The translations under genes were made by a program, and so were the position numbers. Below the pieces are notes generated by a model. The model did not search any database, had not been told where the DNA came from, and saw nothing but the letters and a program-made list of their open reading frames with translations. A stretch of 64,000 bases of DNA from Dipteris shenzhenensis. Taxonomy: Eukaryota > Polypodiophyta > Polypodiopsida > Gleicheniales. Positions within the stretch are counted from its first letter, which is position 1. Every line of letters starts with the position of its first letter. Below, in pieces: positions 33,921 to 46,166 of the stretch. Location: NCBI GenBank assembly GCA_047967505.1, contig CM106541.1; one strand, given 5' to 3'.

Positions 33921-35946
33921 ATAGGTTGCGCACAAAGCCTAGGTAGATGAATGATTGATTGAGAGTTCTTGAGTGATTGTGAGCACATTTCATTCACTTC
34001 TGCGTTGAGAGAAAACTTCTGCATTACTTGTGAGAATTTCCGTCCATTTTGATACAATTCCATCCATGGAGTAATAGAGAGAGAGAGAGAATTCCTTTTA
34101 GAGATCTATTTTGTGAGATAGATCTCTGAGGAGAGGAGATTGTTGAGCCTCAGATGGTGTCCCAGCAAATAGATAGTCATGAAGGCAGCATGGTAGACAG
34201 AACGAACTGTGGGCTGTGAAGAAGGGCAATTCGAGAAGCAGCATGAGTAGAAGCAATAGAAGAAGCCTAAAACAATGATGGACAAGAAGATCTGAAGCAC
34301 TAAAGTAGAAAGTTCCGAATGACAGCAGCGACCATCGACCTTCATCCCTGACCATTGTTCTCCCTTTTTTGCAGCCCGCTAATGTAGAAGTCGTTGATTT
34401 CCAAGACTATTCGAGTTTTGCAGTCCACAACGCAACCTCTCAAGTGGACGGCTCATGAGCATCTACGCCACCAAATGCCCACACAGGTCTGTAGCCGATC
34501 GAGTTCAAATGAGTGCTCTATTAGCAGCGATGCCAACATAAAAGACGGTCAGAGCTTCCCAAACGACTCAGCTACATCGACTAGTGATACTCCAACGTCG
34601 ATCCTGATCTCTGCCTATACTACATAAGCGGCTCGACTCACCTTTCCAGCCTTGACTACTTAGTAGCTGCGCCTCTCCAATCGGGCCAAGCTCTCTACAC
34701 CGGACTGCTAATTAGCTACGCCATCTTCAAGAGCCCATGACTGGATGACCACTGGCTTCCAACGCACCCACACAGCTCCAATCGGCTTCTCCAACTGCAG
34801 CAATTCACGAAGCCCTCAAGCAACGACGCCTTCGACTACCACCACAGACGACTGCTGTAGGTGACACAACAAAAGCACACAGCAACGCACACATCCAGCG
34901 CCATGCCCTCACGAACTCAGACGAACAGCAGACTCCGCCAAGCTTCTTCTCCAACGCACCTCTGTTCGCTCGCTGGCGCCCACACCGTCGCCGTTTCGAC
35001 GCCATGGTAGATAGTTTTTCATTTTTGATTCAAAGTTTTTCATTCTTCCACGGTCTCTACCAAAACGACACGTGGTATATAAGACTAAACCATGGTGCAA
35101 TCTGGTTAAGTCTCAAGGTTTGGTTAGCCATTCAATGCTCAGTAGAGTGCCACATGGCAGATTGGAAGTAACTGTGGTTAAGCATACTGAACCATGGTTA
35201 AGACTATCTGGTTCAGTTAAGTCACCAGCAGTCAAGTTTAGCATCAGCTGGTTTAGGTTCAAGATTGGTTAACTGCCACATCACCAAGTGCCACCTAAGC
35301 ACAGAGGCCCTTGTTAAGCACAGTTTGAAATTCAGCATGTGAATCCCTATGCCACATCATCAAGACCCCCTCTTCTTCATAGAAACTTCAACAAGGCATA
35401 ACTTCCAATCCAGGAAGAATTTGCACGCGCTCCAAAAAGGAAAAGTGATCGTCTTTTCGAGCTCTACGCGCTTGTTAAGTCAGAATCATTGTATGCAATT
35501 AGACACTGCCAATATTGAAAGAAATCAATTGGTAAGACCTTTGCAACAAATGAAAAAGCAAAGCATGAATGCAAACATCGATGTAAAAAGCATGCCCAAA
35601 GCATAAGTGCATGAGATGACCATAGCAGAAAGCATGGCATCCACACACAAAGCATCAAGGCACATGGAAGTACAAAGCATCATGCATCAAGCTACGTCAA
35701 GAGAAGAAGCAAACGCCATCGACATGAAGCATTGAAAAGCAAAAACCTTGCCAACCTTGCCTATGTTTTGTAATCAAACCTGACCACCTGAGAGTAGCTA
35801 TGAAAGCACCCAGGGGAGGTATTGACATGTAAAAACCACACTTGACCACCTTAAGTAGCAATGCATGCACTAAAAGGAGGTGATGGATTTGTAACTCACA
35901 TCTGACCACTTTGTAGTAGCCAAAGGAACATGGCACCAAGGGGAGG

Positions 35947-36282
35947 TGTTGAGAGATATGGTGCCATGAGCACATAGATTAATGGGCTAAGGTATGGTAT
36001 AGGAAAGAATTAAAGTAGCCACCCTAAGATGTGGACTACAAGATGTGGAGATGTGGATTGAGGATATCCACAAGGAGAGATGTGGATGAGAAGATCCCAC
36101 ATGGTTTGACTATTCTAAAGGCTCTCTCTATATAAGAAGCCTATCATGTATTGTTGAGAACACCTATTGCAAGAGATATAGATTTGCTATCTCCCTCTCA
36201 TGTCTTACTTAGTGTGGTTTGAGCCTCCTTAGTTCTTCCGTTGATCTTGTGTGCACTAGGCTAGTACGATCCCACTTTGACA
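35947..36282 (+). repeat. 3' LTR of TR1
   Basis: Same ends as the 5' LTR. Differences are C for T in CCACCCTAAG, T for C in CCGTTGATC and loss of one G in GATCCCAC. Confidence 0.92.
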
Positions 36283-36403
36283 AAAACCACCCACCAAGCC
36301 TTCACTTTTTAATGTGAAGCCCTTTTCCTTTTCCTACCACTAGCATTTAATGCCTACATTGTAGCCACTGGTTTTTCACTTGTTTCTCCCTACCTAGTTC
36401 ATC

Positions 36404-37266
36404 ATGGTGAAGATTCTAGTGTTTCGAGGGACCCAAGGGGAAGACCTGGAGTCTTATCTTCAGGATTTGGTTTGAGGATGCTAGCTTTCTGGATGGTCCA
36501 TGAAGGATTGGGCGGAGATTTTGCCCGATTTTCTTGAAGATATAGCCTTGAGTTGGCATGAGGCGTTGCTGGAATCTACCAAGGAAGACTGGGACAAAGC
36601 TGTGGCTGCAATGAAGCTGAGATTTGGGGCAATTGAGTTGCCAAATGCGTTGATGTTGCAGTTGAACTAGTTTTATCAAGGGGAGGGTAAGACGATGCTT
36701 TGGCAATGTGATTTGAAGATTTGTGGACATAGTATAAAAGGGAAGCTTTGTGAGCTATGGTATCTGCATCATCAGCCCCTCAAAGTCTCTCAGGGATGGA
36801 TTACTTGAACATGAGAAAATTTGTGATGGCTTTGGAGCCTCGTCTTTGCTAAAAAGTAATGAGTAAAGATCCAACAACATACATGGAGGCGCTCCCACAT
36901 TGTGATCAAGAAAGAATCTTCTCAATATATCGAATCCTCCTTTCGTGTCTTCTCTATACATCAAATCCTCTTTTTGTGTCTTCACCAGATTCAACTTCTA
37001 AGGTGGAGGTAATGGAAACTCCTTAGGTACCAAAGTCCTCTGAATTAGATCATGATATCTCCCAATTGATGGTAGAGTTTGTTGATTTGAAACTGCATTT
37101 GGTTAATGCATGACAAGCTAAAGCACCTGAGTGAGGATAAGCCTCAAGACAAGAGTGGGGCCACTTGCTATGAATGTAATGAAAAAGGTCACTATTGCCT
37201 TGAGTGTCCTAGATTGAGAAAGAAAGAGGTAAAAGGAAGTATCCTTTGATAGAAGCTTCTTCAGGG
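36404..37266 (+). pseudogene. Ty3/gypsy gag relic, copy B
   Basis: The same protein as the relic at 2367, starting at ATG 36404. The capsid-like part ALSWHEALLESTKEDWDKA (36549-36605) and FGAIELPNALMLQLN show the gag signature. In-frame TGA and TAG codons break it. The nucleocapsid zinc knuckle CYECNEKGHYCLEC (37166-37207) is intact. Element E begins at 37267, directly after the CAGGG target sequence. Confidence 0.75.
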
Positions 37267-37447
37267 TGTTGAGGATGGTGTAAATTGCACCATACGTCTA
37301 GGGCATTAGGGGCAAACCCTTAACATAACCCTAAGGGGTTCACACGTATATCTTCATGTTCATGTTCAATACAACTCAGTGTATAGGTAGCGATATCATG
37401 TGCACTCCTCTCTCTCTCTCCCTCTCCCTCTCTCACTTCCGCTATTA
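37267..37447 (+). repeat. 5' LTR of element E2
   Basis: Starts TGTTGAGG; ends CTATTA where other copies have CTATCA. It contains the telomere-like block and a CT-rich run. Confidence 0.82.
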
Positions 37448-39309
37448 TGGTATTAGAGCCTCAAGACAGCTAACGATAGCCTAAATGAGCTCAAGGGCTC
37501 CAAGCCATCGAAAACACCATGACCTACATACCACAATACCTCATGGTGGACTCCCATGCACTCTACTAGCAATGATGCCTCCTCCACACAACGACTATAT
37601 CACATGGGATAGGCTCCTGCATCTCACACAAATGGAGAAGATGATGGATTTTTTTCCATCACCGGCATCAAATCCTATCCTCAGATTCCTAAAGCCTTCT
37701 CACCCCACCACGTGGCACCCCATCCATACACATGGTAGTCCACATCATCACTCACTACCACATCAATAGTCTAGTTGTTGCTGTGCCACATCAGCATCTC
37801 TAAGAGTCTGCCATATGATGGCCCATATCATCAGTGGCCAGCTCAGATTGCCACATCATCACCTTATCAACCATGTGGCACATCTACCAGGTCAACATTA
37901 TAGGCCCCACGCTTGCCACCTATGCAACCACATCAGCAAGTTGCGTAGTCAAACTCTGTGCCTTGTCATCATGACATGTGGCAGAGTGCTAGCAAGGCTT
38001 GCCTCTACATAGGCACAATACATTTGTGCATGTGACCTCAACTTGCCACCTCACCACAGGCCACATTGTCATTTTTGGGCCTTCTTGGGATCAAAGTTTG
38101 GCCTATCCTTCTAAGAGCCATAACTTTTGATCCAAGGAAAATTTTGCAACACTCCAAAAAGAAAATTTGGTCGCACCTGTCCCCACCTGTCACATCAGAT
38201 TTCACATATGAGATTTTCACAGGTGAGCATAAGCAAATCCTCATCATCTGAACCACCTCCTGATCCACTGCTATGTACCCAAGACATATAATGAATTAAG
38301 ATAAAACTCTTTTGCTGCATTTTCCACTTCGACGTGTAGTCTAGCTATAGATTGGCATTTCCATAGAGGAGATCCAACTCTACCAAGCCAAGTCAAACAT
38401 TGCCACATTACCTGATTACTTCCCATCGGCGTCAGTAACATTGGATCTATCATCGGTGTACAAACTCACACATCTAACACTAGCTCAATGTCTTGGCATT
38501 CAGCAATTCAGCACACCAGCGTGACACTTGTTAGAGTTCTCCTTCTCAAATTTAGAATTGTTGTATTCTTCTTGCTCGCACATATGCCACCCATGTAAAG
38601 TCACACATTGTTGACTATTTTCTGGCATTAGGATTCGTAAACATACATCATCCTTGTACAGCCTCTTGGCTATGCCCAACACACAATTGTCATCTTTCAC
38701 TACAGCCTTGATCCTTGGCATGCACAGTTGTTCTTCCATCACATGACTTGTTTTTGACAGAGTTCAGCGTAAGACCCCTAGTGGCAGCTCTCGTACAGTG
38801 TTCAAATGGGTAGACACTCTCACCTCGGTACACGGGTAAGCCTCTTACACATAGCACTAGAACACCTCCAACATTGATCTATTCACATCATGCAGTTGAT
38901 GATACACCATTCATGACTTTGGATGAGATCTATGAGTGGAAAGAGAACCTTCTTTGACCATTTATTACCACAGGATATGTATCGGTAACACACTATTCAA
39001 AAATTTTGGACTTTCTCTCCTAGTTTGGACTTTTTTTTGGAGCATATCCTCTCCACTCAACTTCACTTAGTGAGCTCAAAATTTGGGTTTTTTAGAGCAC
39101 TAAATGGGTCACTTATATACAAATATGGCCTTATTAAGCTAAAAAGTCAAGTGGTGACCTCTAATTAAAAAAAAAAAGGCTCAATGAAGCTATAATTCCC
39201 AAACTTGTGCATGGTGCCCCCATCCAATAACTATAATAATAATAATAGTAGTCTCCTAACTCTAGCTCAATTTCAATACTATGAAGTGAAAATATGATAC
39301 CATATGAAA

Positions 39310-39470
39310 AGACTGTTGAATTCAACATATAAGTGGTGTATAGATACACCATTTTTTTGAAAAAAAAGAGTTTGTTGAATTCAATATATAAGTGGTGTAT
39401 AGATACACCCCTTTTTTTTAAAAACAAAGCATACAATACATTATCTTATTGGTGGTGTATAGATACACCA
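39310..39470. repeat. 59-60-bp tandem repeat carrying a hairpin, three copies
   Basis: GGTGTATAGATACACC (7-bp arms, 2-bp centre) occurs at 39335-39350, 39394-39409 and 39454-39469, each followed by a T run. The first is preceded by the perfect palindrome GTTGAATTCAAC. The array lies just past the 3' end of the transposon gene, where subterminal transposase-binding repeats might be expected (inference). Confidence 0.85.
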
Positions 39471-39502
39471 TTTTTATGAAAAAAAGCATACAAAACATTA
39501 TC

Positions 39503-42500
39503 TTATGCATCTGAATCTCGTTCAGAGTCATCAGATTCATGTAATGTATTTGCGCTTGATGGGTCAAGTCTTGCCAAATGATGTTTAATATGGACACAAC
39601 TTGGATCAGGGATTGTGATACATTTTTCAACATTGTATCCATGCTTCCTTTTAAAACTTTGTGTCCTTGATTTCCAGTAATGAATAATGCTATTGACTTC
39701 CACCTCTATTAATCCCTCATTATTTGGAACCCATTCATGTTTCTTGTGCAAGCATCCCTCATAGAGTTGTTTTATTGTATATCTTCTCGGGAGATTTTTC
39801 AATGGCTTTGGTTCATACCATAAAGCTGTGAATGTTATAGGAGTTCCCTTGTCATCCCTTTCTATCTTAGCAACCTTTGCAACCCAAATTGGGCCACCTC
39901 GGTCATCCAACTCTGAACCTGGATCAGCAGATGCCTTAACTGCAACAAATAGACCCTCTTCAATCTGATTAGATGGTATAAGCTCTGGTAAGGGTTTGTC
40001 TCCCTTCCTGCCACAATATTTTCGAGGTAAAAGGCATTCCTCTGCTTCCTTTATATCTACTAACATATTTATATCCAAAGGAAAACTTAGTGACCTAGCT
40101 TGTTCCGGCCAAAAGGATTCACAGTATTCAATGCTCATTAAGTTTTCTTGTCTTTTTAAAGATTGGATAAGTGCTTCAGTTGATTTAACTGTCTCCAAAT
40201 TCTTAGTTGATTGCTCAAGATATTTTTGCATCATACTTTGGAGATGTTTAATGAAGGCTTTCAAGCCTTTCATTTCATCTATGTCAAGTGATTTGTTTTT
40301 TGCAAGAACAAATCTACTTTCCTCCAATGGAATTATTTGTTGTAATAAAGCATATGACTCACTCTATAAATGATCTCCATCTACTGAGTAGTGCTTCCAT
40401 TGCATCGCTAGAATATTGTTATGCATGTGAAACCGAAAGTAGTGTGGATTTGTGTGTCCTATTAGGGCATCATCTCCTGTTTGTAAATGTGGCTCTATGA
40501 ATGCTCTCCAATCTACCATCCTCTCTAAGATAACCACTTCTGATTCTTCCTTGTGAGACCCTCCAATTTTTTTCCCAATTCGAAATAGCATATCCTCCAT
40601 TGTCAAAACATCCATTGACTTCAACTCACAAGAGATAACACTGAAGATTTGATCTATGTCTTCATGTGTATGGCCGATAAGAAGAAAGCCAACTTCCACT
40701 TCTTCAAATATTTTCAAACCAACCAGCATAGAGCATAAAGCAAATATATATTTATTCTTGTTCTCTCTCCAATAATTATCAGCTTGTATTCGCAATGTGT
40801 TAGGTAAACATCCGTGAGCATCTCTGACCTTTCTTATTGCTTTCATGATTGATGTAACAACCTAGTTACTATCATGGTCATGCAAACTATCAATCCATAC
40901 ATCACAAACGATTCAATATCCATGTACTAATACTCCACACAAGTGCGTTTTTAGTCCATGTTTGCCCTCCAATGCTGATGGGATACATCTATATTGTGGC
41001 AAAGTTGTTGTAATCTGGTCCATGCCATCAATGGTGATGCACATGGAGTTATCGACATGTGATATACCTTCCTCTCTCCAAGAAGCATACAACTTTTGAG
41101 CATCCTGCACATGACGTAAATGGATTGATCGCCATTTAATATATCTTTCTCGCTACTACTCACATTTACTATGTTCAATGGCATTTTTTTATTCATCACA
41201 TGTCTTACATTTTGACATCCTTTGCTTTGATGGTGTCTTGACATGGCAAAAATCTCTACGCCAAATTTTGTACAAGGTTGACCTTGAAATCATGCTCTCA
41301 TCTCTATCTTATAAAGTTTTATTAACAGTTTCTAGGACGACCTTCTTTGTCATTTCCGAAGGAAGATGTTGTTGACATTTGACACATCCATCTAGCATTG
41401 TTTGTTGAAGATGAGGCTGTGGTAATGCATGCTCTTCGAGAACTTGCTTTAATGTTGCGGTTGCATTTATAGTGTTTCCATGGCATTTAAGCTTGTAGGT
41501 ATTTCCATGAATTGTATGAACCACTTTTTCTTTCACCTCTGCCCAGCATGAAAACTCTTGAAGAAGATAGTTATGTCTATTAGGCGCTGTCTTACTCCAA
41601 ATACCAAGGCATATGGCTGCACAATCATCTTTCCCAACTTTTCTAATGCAAAGTCTCTTGCAATAAACTCGCGTATGCATCCTTTCCATATTCTCCTCGG
41701 ACAACATTACATGTCTCTTTGGTTCTGGAATTGATGCCATGATTCTTCACCTCTTCACACACATACTTTCTTTTTGTAAATAGTGTCTTGCATTTTTCTT
41801 TGTGGTCTCATCTTATTATTTTCAACACAAGACAAGTCTTCTATATCAATAAGCATGTTTGAGTCACTTGCAACACAGGACAAGTCTTCTATACCAGTGA
41901 GCCTGTTCGAGTCACTTCCAACACAGGACAAGTCTTCTATACTAGTGAGCCTGTTCGAGTCACTTCCAACACAAGACAAGTCTTCTATACTAGTGAGCCT
42001 GTTCGCATCACTTGCAACACAGGACAAGTCTTCTATACCAGTGAGCCTGTTCGAGTCACTTGCAACACAAGACAAGTCTTCTATACCAGTGAGCTTGTTT
42101 GAGTCACTTGCAACACAGGACAACTCTTCTATACTAGTGAGCCTGTTCGAGTCACTTGCAACACAAGACAAGTCTTCTATACTAGTAAGTATATTTGAGT
42201 CACTTGCAACACAAGAAATCTTTTCTGCATCAACATCTGTTACTATAAGATCCTCAGTACCTGTGAGCGTGCCACTATAATACTCTTGATCACTACTATA
42301 GCTTCTTATCAATTTGGATCCCATTTGTGTTATAGTCCTTTTCTTCTGATAATATTCTGTTGTCTTCCATGACATTGAAGGAAACTGTCTTGGGCAAACT
42401 TGATTTCAAGAAAGCTAACCCCCATTTACAAGTACTATGAACTTGTAGATGAGACGTAGTATTATGGACGTCTAGATGTGAAGTACTATCCATTGCATTT

Positions 42501-42919
42501 TGAATGACACCTGCACTAGTCAACTTAATTATCTCCACTATATCGAGAAAACTCTGAGCATAGCCCTTAAAGTTGCCAATTGCTAAAAATTCTCCGGAGC
42601 AAGATAACATCTCTACTTTTTCCCCCTCAAAATAAGTTTTCTTGATATCTTGAAAGTATGTCTTTGGAACAATTTCGTCTTGGTCGTAGAGCATTTTGTG
42701 TGCTTGCATATCAAATATGTGACATTGTAAGATATCTCCCAATGTTTCAAAGTCTCCATGTGGATATTTTAAATGTACTTCAGGAGTTACAACGTTGGTG
42801 ATTATCACTACACATCTTCTCTCACCACAACGTTGGAAATGACACACATTCATAGGATCAAGACTATGAATTTGTCCAAAAGCCACCACTTCATTCTTCT
42901 TATATAACACCACATCCAT
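39503..42919 (-). pseudogene. DUF7869-domain transposon protein gene, nearly readable
   Basis: Read 42919 to 39503. The N-terminal part is MDVVLYKKNEVVAFGQIHSL and later LAIGNFKGYAQSFLDIVE. Then come eight 16-residue repeats (LSCVASDSNRLTSIED), a middle with SRSTLYKIWRRDF and a CKTCDE...SKC zinc-like cluster, ITIDGMDQ...GVLVHG (41040-40915), QADNYWRENKNKYIFALCSM and GFLLIGHTHEDIDQIFSVIS (about 40790-40630). The C terminus has PIWVAKVAKIER and a WxxNNEG stretch. The DGMDQ / DNxxRENKNK / GHTHEDID series is the DUF7869 signature known from plant and animal uncharacterised proteins, often linked to mobile elements. A few stops and frame changes suggest recent decay; some may be introns. The catalytic role is inferred, not shown. 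Confidence 0.75.
41826..42215 (-). repeat. 48-bp tandem repeat coding for 16-residue units, eight copies
   Basis: The units encode CVASDSNRLTSIEDLS with small changes. The period is a multiple of three and all copies stay open, so the array grew in a translated gene. It lies between the N-terminal region and the zinc-like region of the DUF7869-type protein. Confidence 0.92.
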
Positions 42920-43171
42920 ACCCTCTATTAGGGTGAATACCTATTTTATGTACAAAAATAGATTAGCAACTCCAAAAAAGACACAATAAATAATAATTAA
43001 GCTTATTATTACTTAATAACTTTTATATTAAAACTAACAGAGAAGGCATTAAACCTGAAGCCTACATCCTAAGCTTTAAACAATTAATACCAAAACATCT
43101 TAACCATCGTAAATCCTAAACTTTAAACATTTAATCCCTAAACCCTAAACTCCTAAAGACTAAATCCTAAA

Positions 43172-43199
43172 CCCTAAACCCTAAACCCTAAACCCTAAA
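43172..43199 (+). repeat. Interstitial telomere-like repeat (CCCTAAA)4
   Basis: Four perfect plant-type telomere units with several imperfect ones on the left (43064-43171). They lie upstream of the minus-strand transposon gene. Confidence 0.9.
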
Positions 43200-43949
43200 A
43201 TACAACCAAAATATAATGAATTTTTTAAATTTGTGCAACAGGTTGAATATATCCCCCAACCTGTTGCTCAAGCAACAAGTATGCTAAACCTCTTCCAGAT
43301 TCTAAGGTTTTAAATACCTACCTTACAAATGCATTATCTAACGCTTCATTCTTCGACTAATAAGTATTATACACATGGAAGAAAAGCATACATGCTAAAA
43401 GCATGTGTGTAAATTTTAATATTTTCTTATTTTTTTAATTAATTCAATTCTTTGATTGACTACTTTTTAAAATTTAAAGGTTATTACTATATAATATACA
43501 TAGTTTTAAATGTTATTAATGCATAATATTAATAATTTATATATATTTATTTAAATTTATACAATAATTACATTATATTTATATTAGTTTTTAAGTTAAT
43601 CATGTATATTTTTATTAAAACTAAAATTTAATATCTAGTTAATAGCAAGAAGAATATTGTAGAGATTGTTCATATTAAGAACTATCTTACAAATACATTC
43701 ACTGATTCTTCATTGTTTGAAGAATAAGTATTATATAAAGCACATATGCTAGAAGACCTCCCTTTCAAAAATACTTTCATTATTATATTTTTTTAATTAA
43801 TATATTTATATAATAATTATATAATATTTATATTAATTTATAGATTAACAATATATATTTTTAGCAAAATTATATTTTAAAATTAATTAATAAAAATTTA
43901 TTATATTATGGAGTAAAAATATTATAAATGGATTTCTCATATTAATAAA

Positions 43950-44338
43950 GTGCCGTGAGAAGAGTTTTTGGAGAGATTTATGGCTAAATTTTGTTTTGAA
44001 GTTGTTGCGTACGCAATAGGTAGGGAGGTTTGAGTGGTTTTGAGGTTGAGAGAGAAATTTGTAATAAATTGTTTTCTTTTTTTTTTTTGAAAAATTGTTG
44101 CATGGCCAATAGGCTGGGAGTTTTGAGTTTGACAAAAATTTGTCACAATAGGTTGTGAGAGTTTGAGGTAAAGAGGGAAATTTGTGGAAAAAAAGATTTA
44201 ATGCAAAACATGGTTTTTTGAAGTTGTTGCGTACATTAATAGTTGTGAGAAGAGTTTTTGGAGAGATTTATGGTTAAATTTTGTTTTAAAGTTGTTGCAT
44301 ACGCAATAGGTAGGGAGGTTTGAGTGGTTTTGAGGTTG
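43950..44338. repeat. Direct repeat near the right end of the DUF7869-type element
   Basis: About 95 bases from GTGAGAAGAGTTTTTGGAG to GAGTGGTTTTGAGGTTG occur at 43954-44048 and 44247-44338, with partial extra copies between. The second copy touches the element's right boundary. Confidence 0.8.
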
Positions 44339-44340
44339 TC

Positions 44341-45979
44341 TGTATGATATAGACTCGAGCCTCATTGGTCTTGAGCAAGTAGACACAGATGTTCCACATG
44401 TTAGTATGGATTAGCCCACAATTTTTTGATCATGCGCATTCCTCAGTAAGCCCTCATCATAAGGCACACTTCTCGATAAGCCCTCAGCATGAGGCATATT
44501 CAATAGTAGTAATCCTTGAGCACGAGGCATATTTGACAGTAATCCCTCAACACGAGGCCATCCCATTTACATCAGCACATCCTGATTCTAGTGATGTACA
44601 TCGATCACATTCATGCATGGATCCAACTCTATCATTTCCCACAGTTACAGATACTCAGTAGGAGTTCACCATTGATCATGCAGTTTTTCAGTATGCAAGT
44701 CCTCATTATGAGGTACTCGCATCTTTTGCAGCATGCAGAGATATATCCAACAATGCATTCATATCTTCATGTGATTCCATTACAACATAAATCCTTGATG
44801 CTTTCACCTCTGACACGGACCATATCTTGGGGCCAGTTCCCTTATGAATTATAGATCAACACATCAGTCTACAAGGAATTCTAGCATCAATGTAGTCATG
44901 CTGCAGTGCACCACCCTTGGATCCACTTATTACCACCTTCAGTCAACAGATCATTCCTTAGCACGAGGATAACTATGCATCAGCACATGGTCCTGCATCA
45001 GTGTAGTGGACATCATCAGGTTTAGCCATAGTGCAACCTAGGGAGACTTAAAGTTTCATCATGCACTTATGGCTATCATATATAGTCCATACTTGATGCA
45101 GATCAGTGGTTGGATCCATGACTTTAGATCAGTCCCTTCATCAACATTCAGCACCTCATATGCCTCAGGGACATCTAATGTTTTCATAGTTGTATTTCAA
45201 GCCTCTAGGCCTTTATACTATTAGCGATAATCCTATGACAGATGCTACATCCCATGCTGATGTAGGTTTAGCTATGCACACATCAAATGACTTTCAGCTC
45301 ATGACAGTTGAGCATACAAGCTTGATAGGTTGTCGTACCTTGTCAGTTTTATGGGCCTCTTCATCAACAGAGGAGTGTATCATACCTGCACCTTCGACCC
45401 TAGATTTTCAGCCCCTGAATTACTCTATCCACACCAACTATGCGATATTATTTGACCCCGCATCATATGACAAAGATTAGTCTACTACAACATACATCTG
45501 GCATTGCTTTCAGTTCTTTTGGGTTGGTGACACCCTAGTTTGTCACAACCTACCAGATTCTTTCTAGATAGCTACCTTGACTAGCCTTAGATTTGGATGT
45601 CTCTTCTTCAGAGCAGCTGCATAGTTCACGGCAACTCATGACATGTTTAGCACATAGCCATACATGCAGTCATCATTTGATAGACCAGTCTTTGATCCAA
45701 GTGGACTTTACTTTCTACACATTTCTTTTCTCTTCCCTTCGGGGTATCTAATGGGTTTCATTCCCAAAGGCAAATGATGACCTGCAACTTAAGAGAGGGA
45801 AATGTGCATTATGTATAGGATCATAAGTTGTACTCATTGTACATGTTTCTAGTACGAAGTCACTGTGCACATACTACTCTGATTGTTTTTAGTTTTGGAT
45901 GCTATCATATGCACCAAATGAAACACAAATAAGTCTTGTACATGCACCCTCTACTTACCCAGTGCAATTTAATAGGGGG
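44341..45979 (+). mobile_element. Element E2 interior, 3' part
   Basis: Continues E after the transposon insert; the first 250 bases match 4885-5138 and the last 600 match the reverse complement of 8264-8905. The middle (44590-45370) is seen only here. It has a 96-codon frame (45190-45477) with no known domain. A polypurine tract closes it. Confidence 0.7.
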
Positions 45980-46166
45980 TGTTGAGGATGGTGTAAATTG
46001 CACCATACCTCTAGGGCATTAGGGAAAAACCCGAACCCTAACTCTAACCCTAACCCTAAGGGGTTCACATGTATATCTTCTTGTTCATGTTCAATACAAC
46101 TCAATGTACAGGTAGCTATATTGTATGCACTCCTTTCTCTCTCTCCCTCTCTCACTTCCGCTATCA
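45980..46166 (+). repeat. 3' LTR of element E2
   Basis: TGTTGAGG...CTATCA, with (CCCTAA)-type units at about 46033-46058 and a CT-rich run at about 46133-46153. Confidence 0.85.

Larger units (their letters stand above)
33572..36282 (+). mobile_element. Intact non-autonomous LTR retrotransposon (family TR1)
   Basis: A complete element with 337- and 336-bp LTRs, the primer site TGGTATCAGAGC (33909-33920, exact tRNA-iMet complement), a polypurine tract AAGGGGAGG just before the 3' LTR (35938-35946) and a perfect AAAAC target duplication. The LTRs differ by two substitutions and one single-base indel, so insertion is recent. The 2-kb interior has no gag, protease, RT or integrase; its short frames are unrelated to known proteins. 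It must have moved with enzymes of another element. Two related copies lie at 49702-51983 and 57637-60354. Confidence 0.92.
38986..44340 (-). mobile_element. DUF7869-type transposon copy 2, inserted in element E2
   Basis: The boundaries come from comparison with E1: E sequence stops near 38985 (...TATGTATCGG) and resumes near 44341 (TGTATGATATAGACTCGAG). The insert holds one minus-strand gene (39503-42919), a 59-60-bp hairpin repeat after its 3' end (39310-39470), a telomere-like block (43172-43199), an A/T-rich stretch and a direct repeat of about 100 bp near the right end (43950-44048 and 44245-44338). I could not identify clean terminal inverted repeats or a target duplication, so the superfamily is unassigned. 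Confidence 0.7.
37267..46166 (+). mobile_element. Nested non-autonomous LTR element E (copy E2), carrying a DUF7869-type transposon
   Basis: The 5' LTR is 37267-37447 and the 3' LTR 45980-46166. The primer site TGGTATTAGAGCC is at 37448-37460 and the polypurine tract AATAGGGGG at 45971-45979. Flanks CAGGG (37262-37266) and CATGG (46167-46171) are a diverged target duplication. Without the 5.4-kb insert at 38986-44340 the element is about 3.5 kb and has no retroviral protein. It sits between gag and protease of gypsy copy B, at the same site as E1 in copy A. Confidence 0.8.

Noticed and set aside
39001-39060. CACTA-type terminal repeat at the left end of the DUF7869-type insert
   Set aside because: CACTATTC occurs close to the left boundary, but no inverted TAGTG partner lies at the right boundary and no 3-bp duplication is seen.
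41783-42280. 165-codon plus-strand frame with regular repeats
   Set aside because: It is antisense to the 48-bp coding repeat of the DUF7869-type gene; the minus-strand reading continues into conserved motifs and the plus-strand one does not.
43064-43200. Chromosome end
   Set aside because: Only four perfect telomere units are present, embedded inside a mobile element with unique sequence on both sides.
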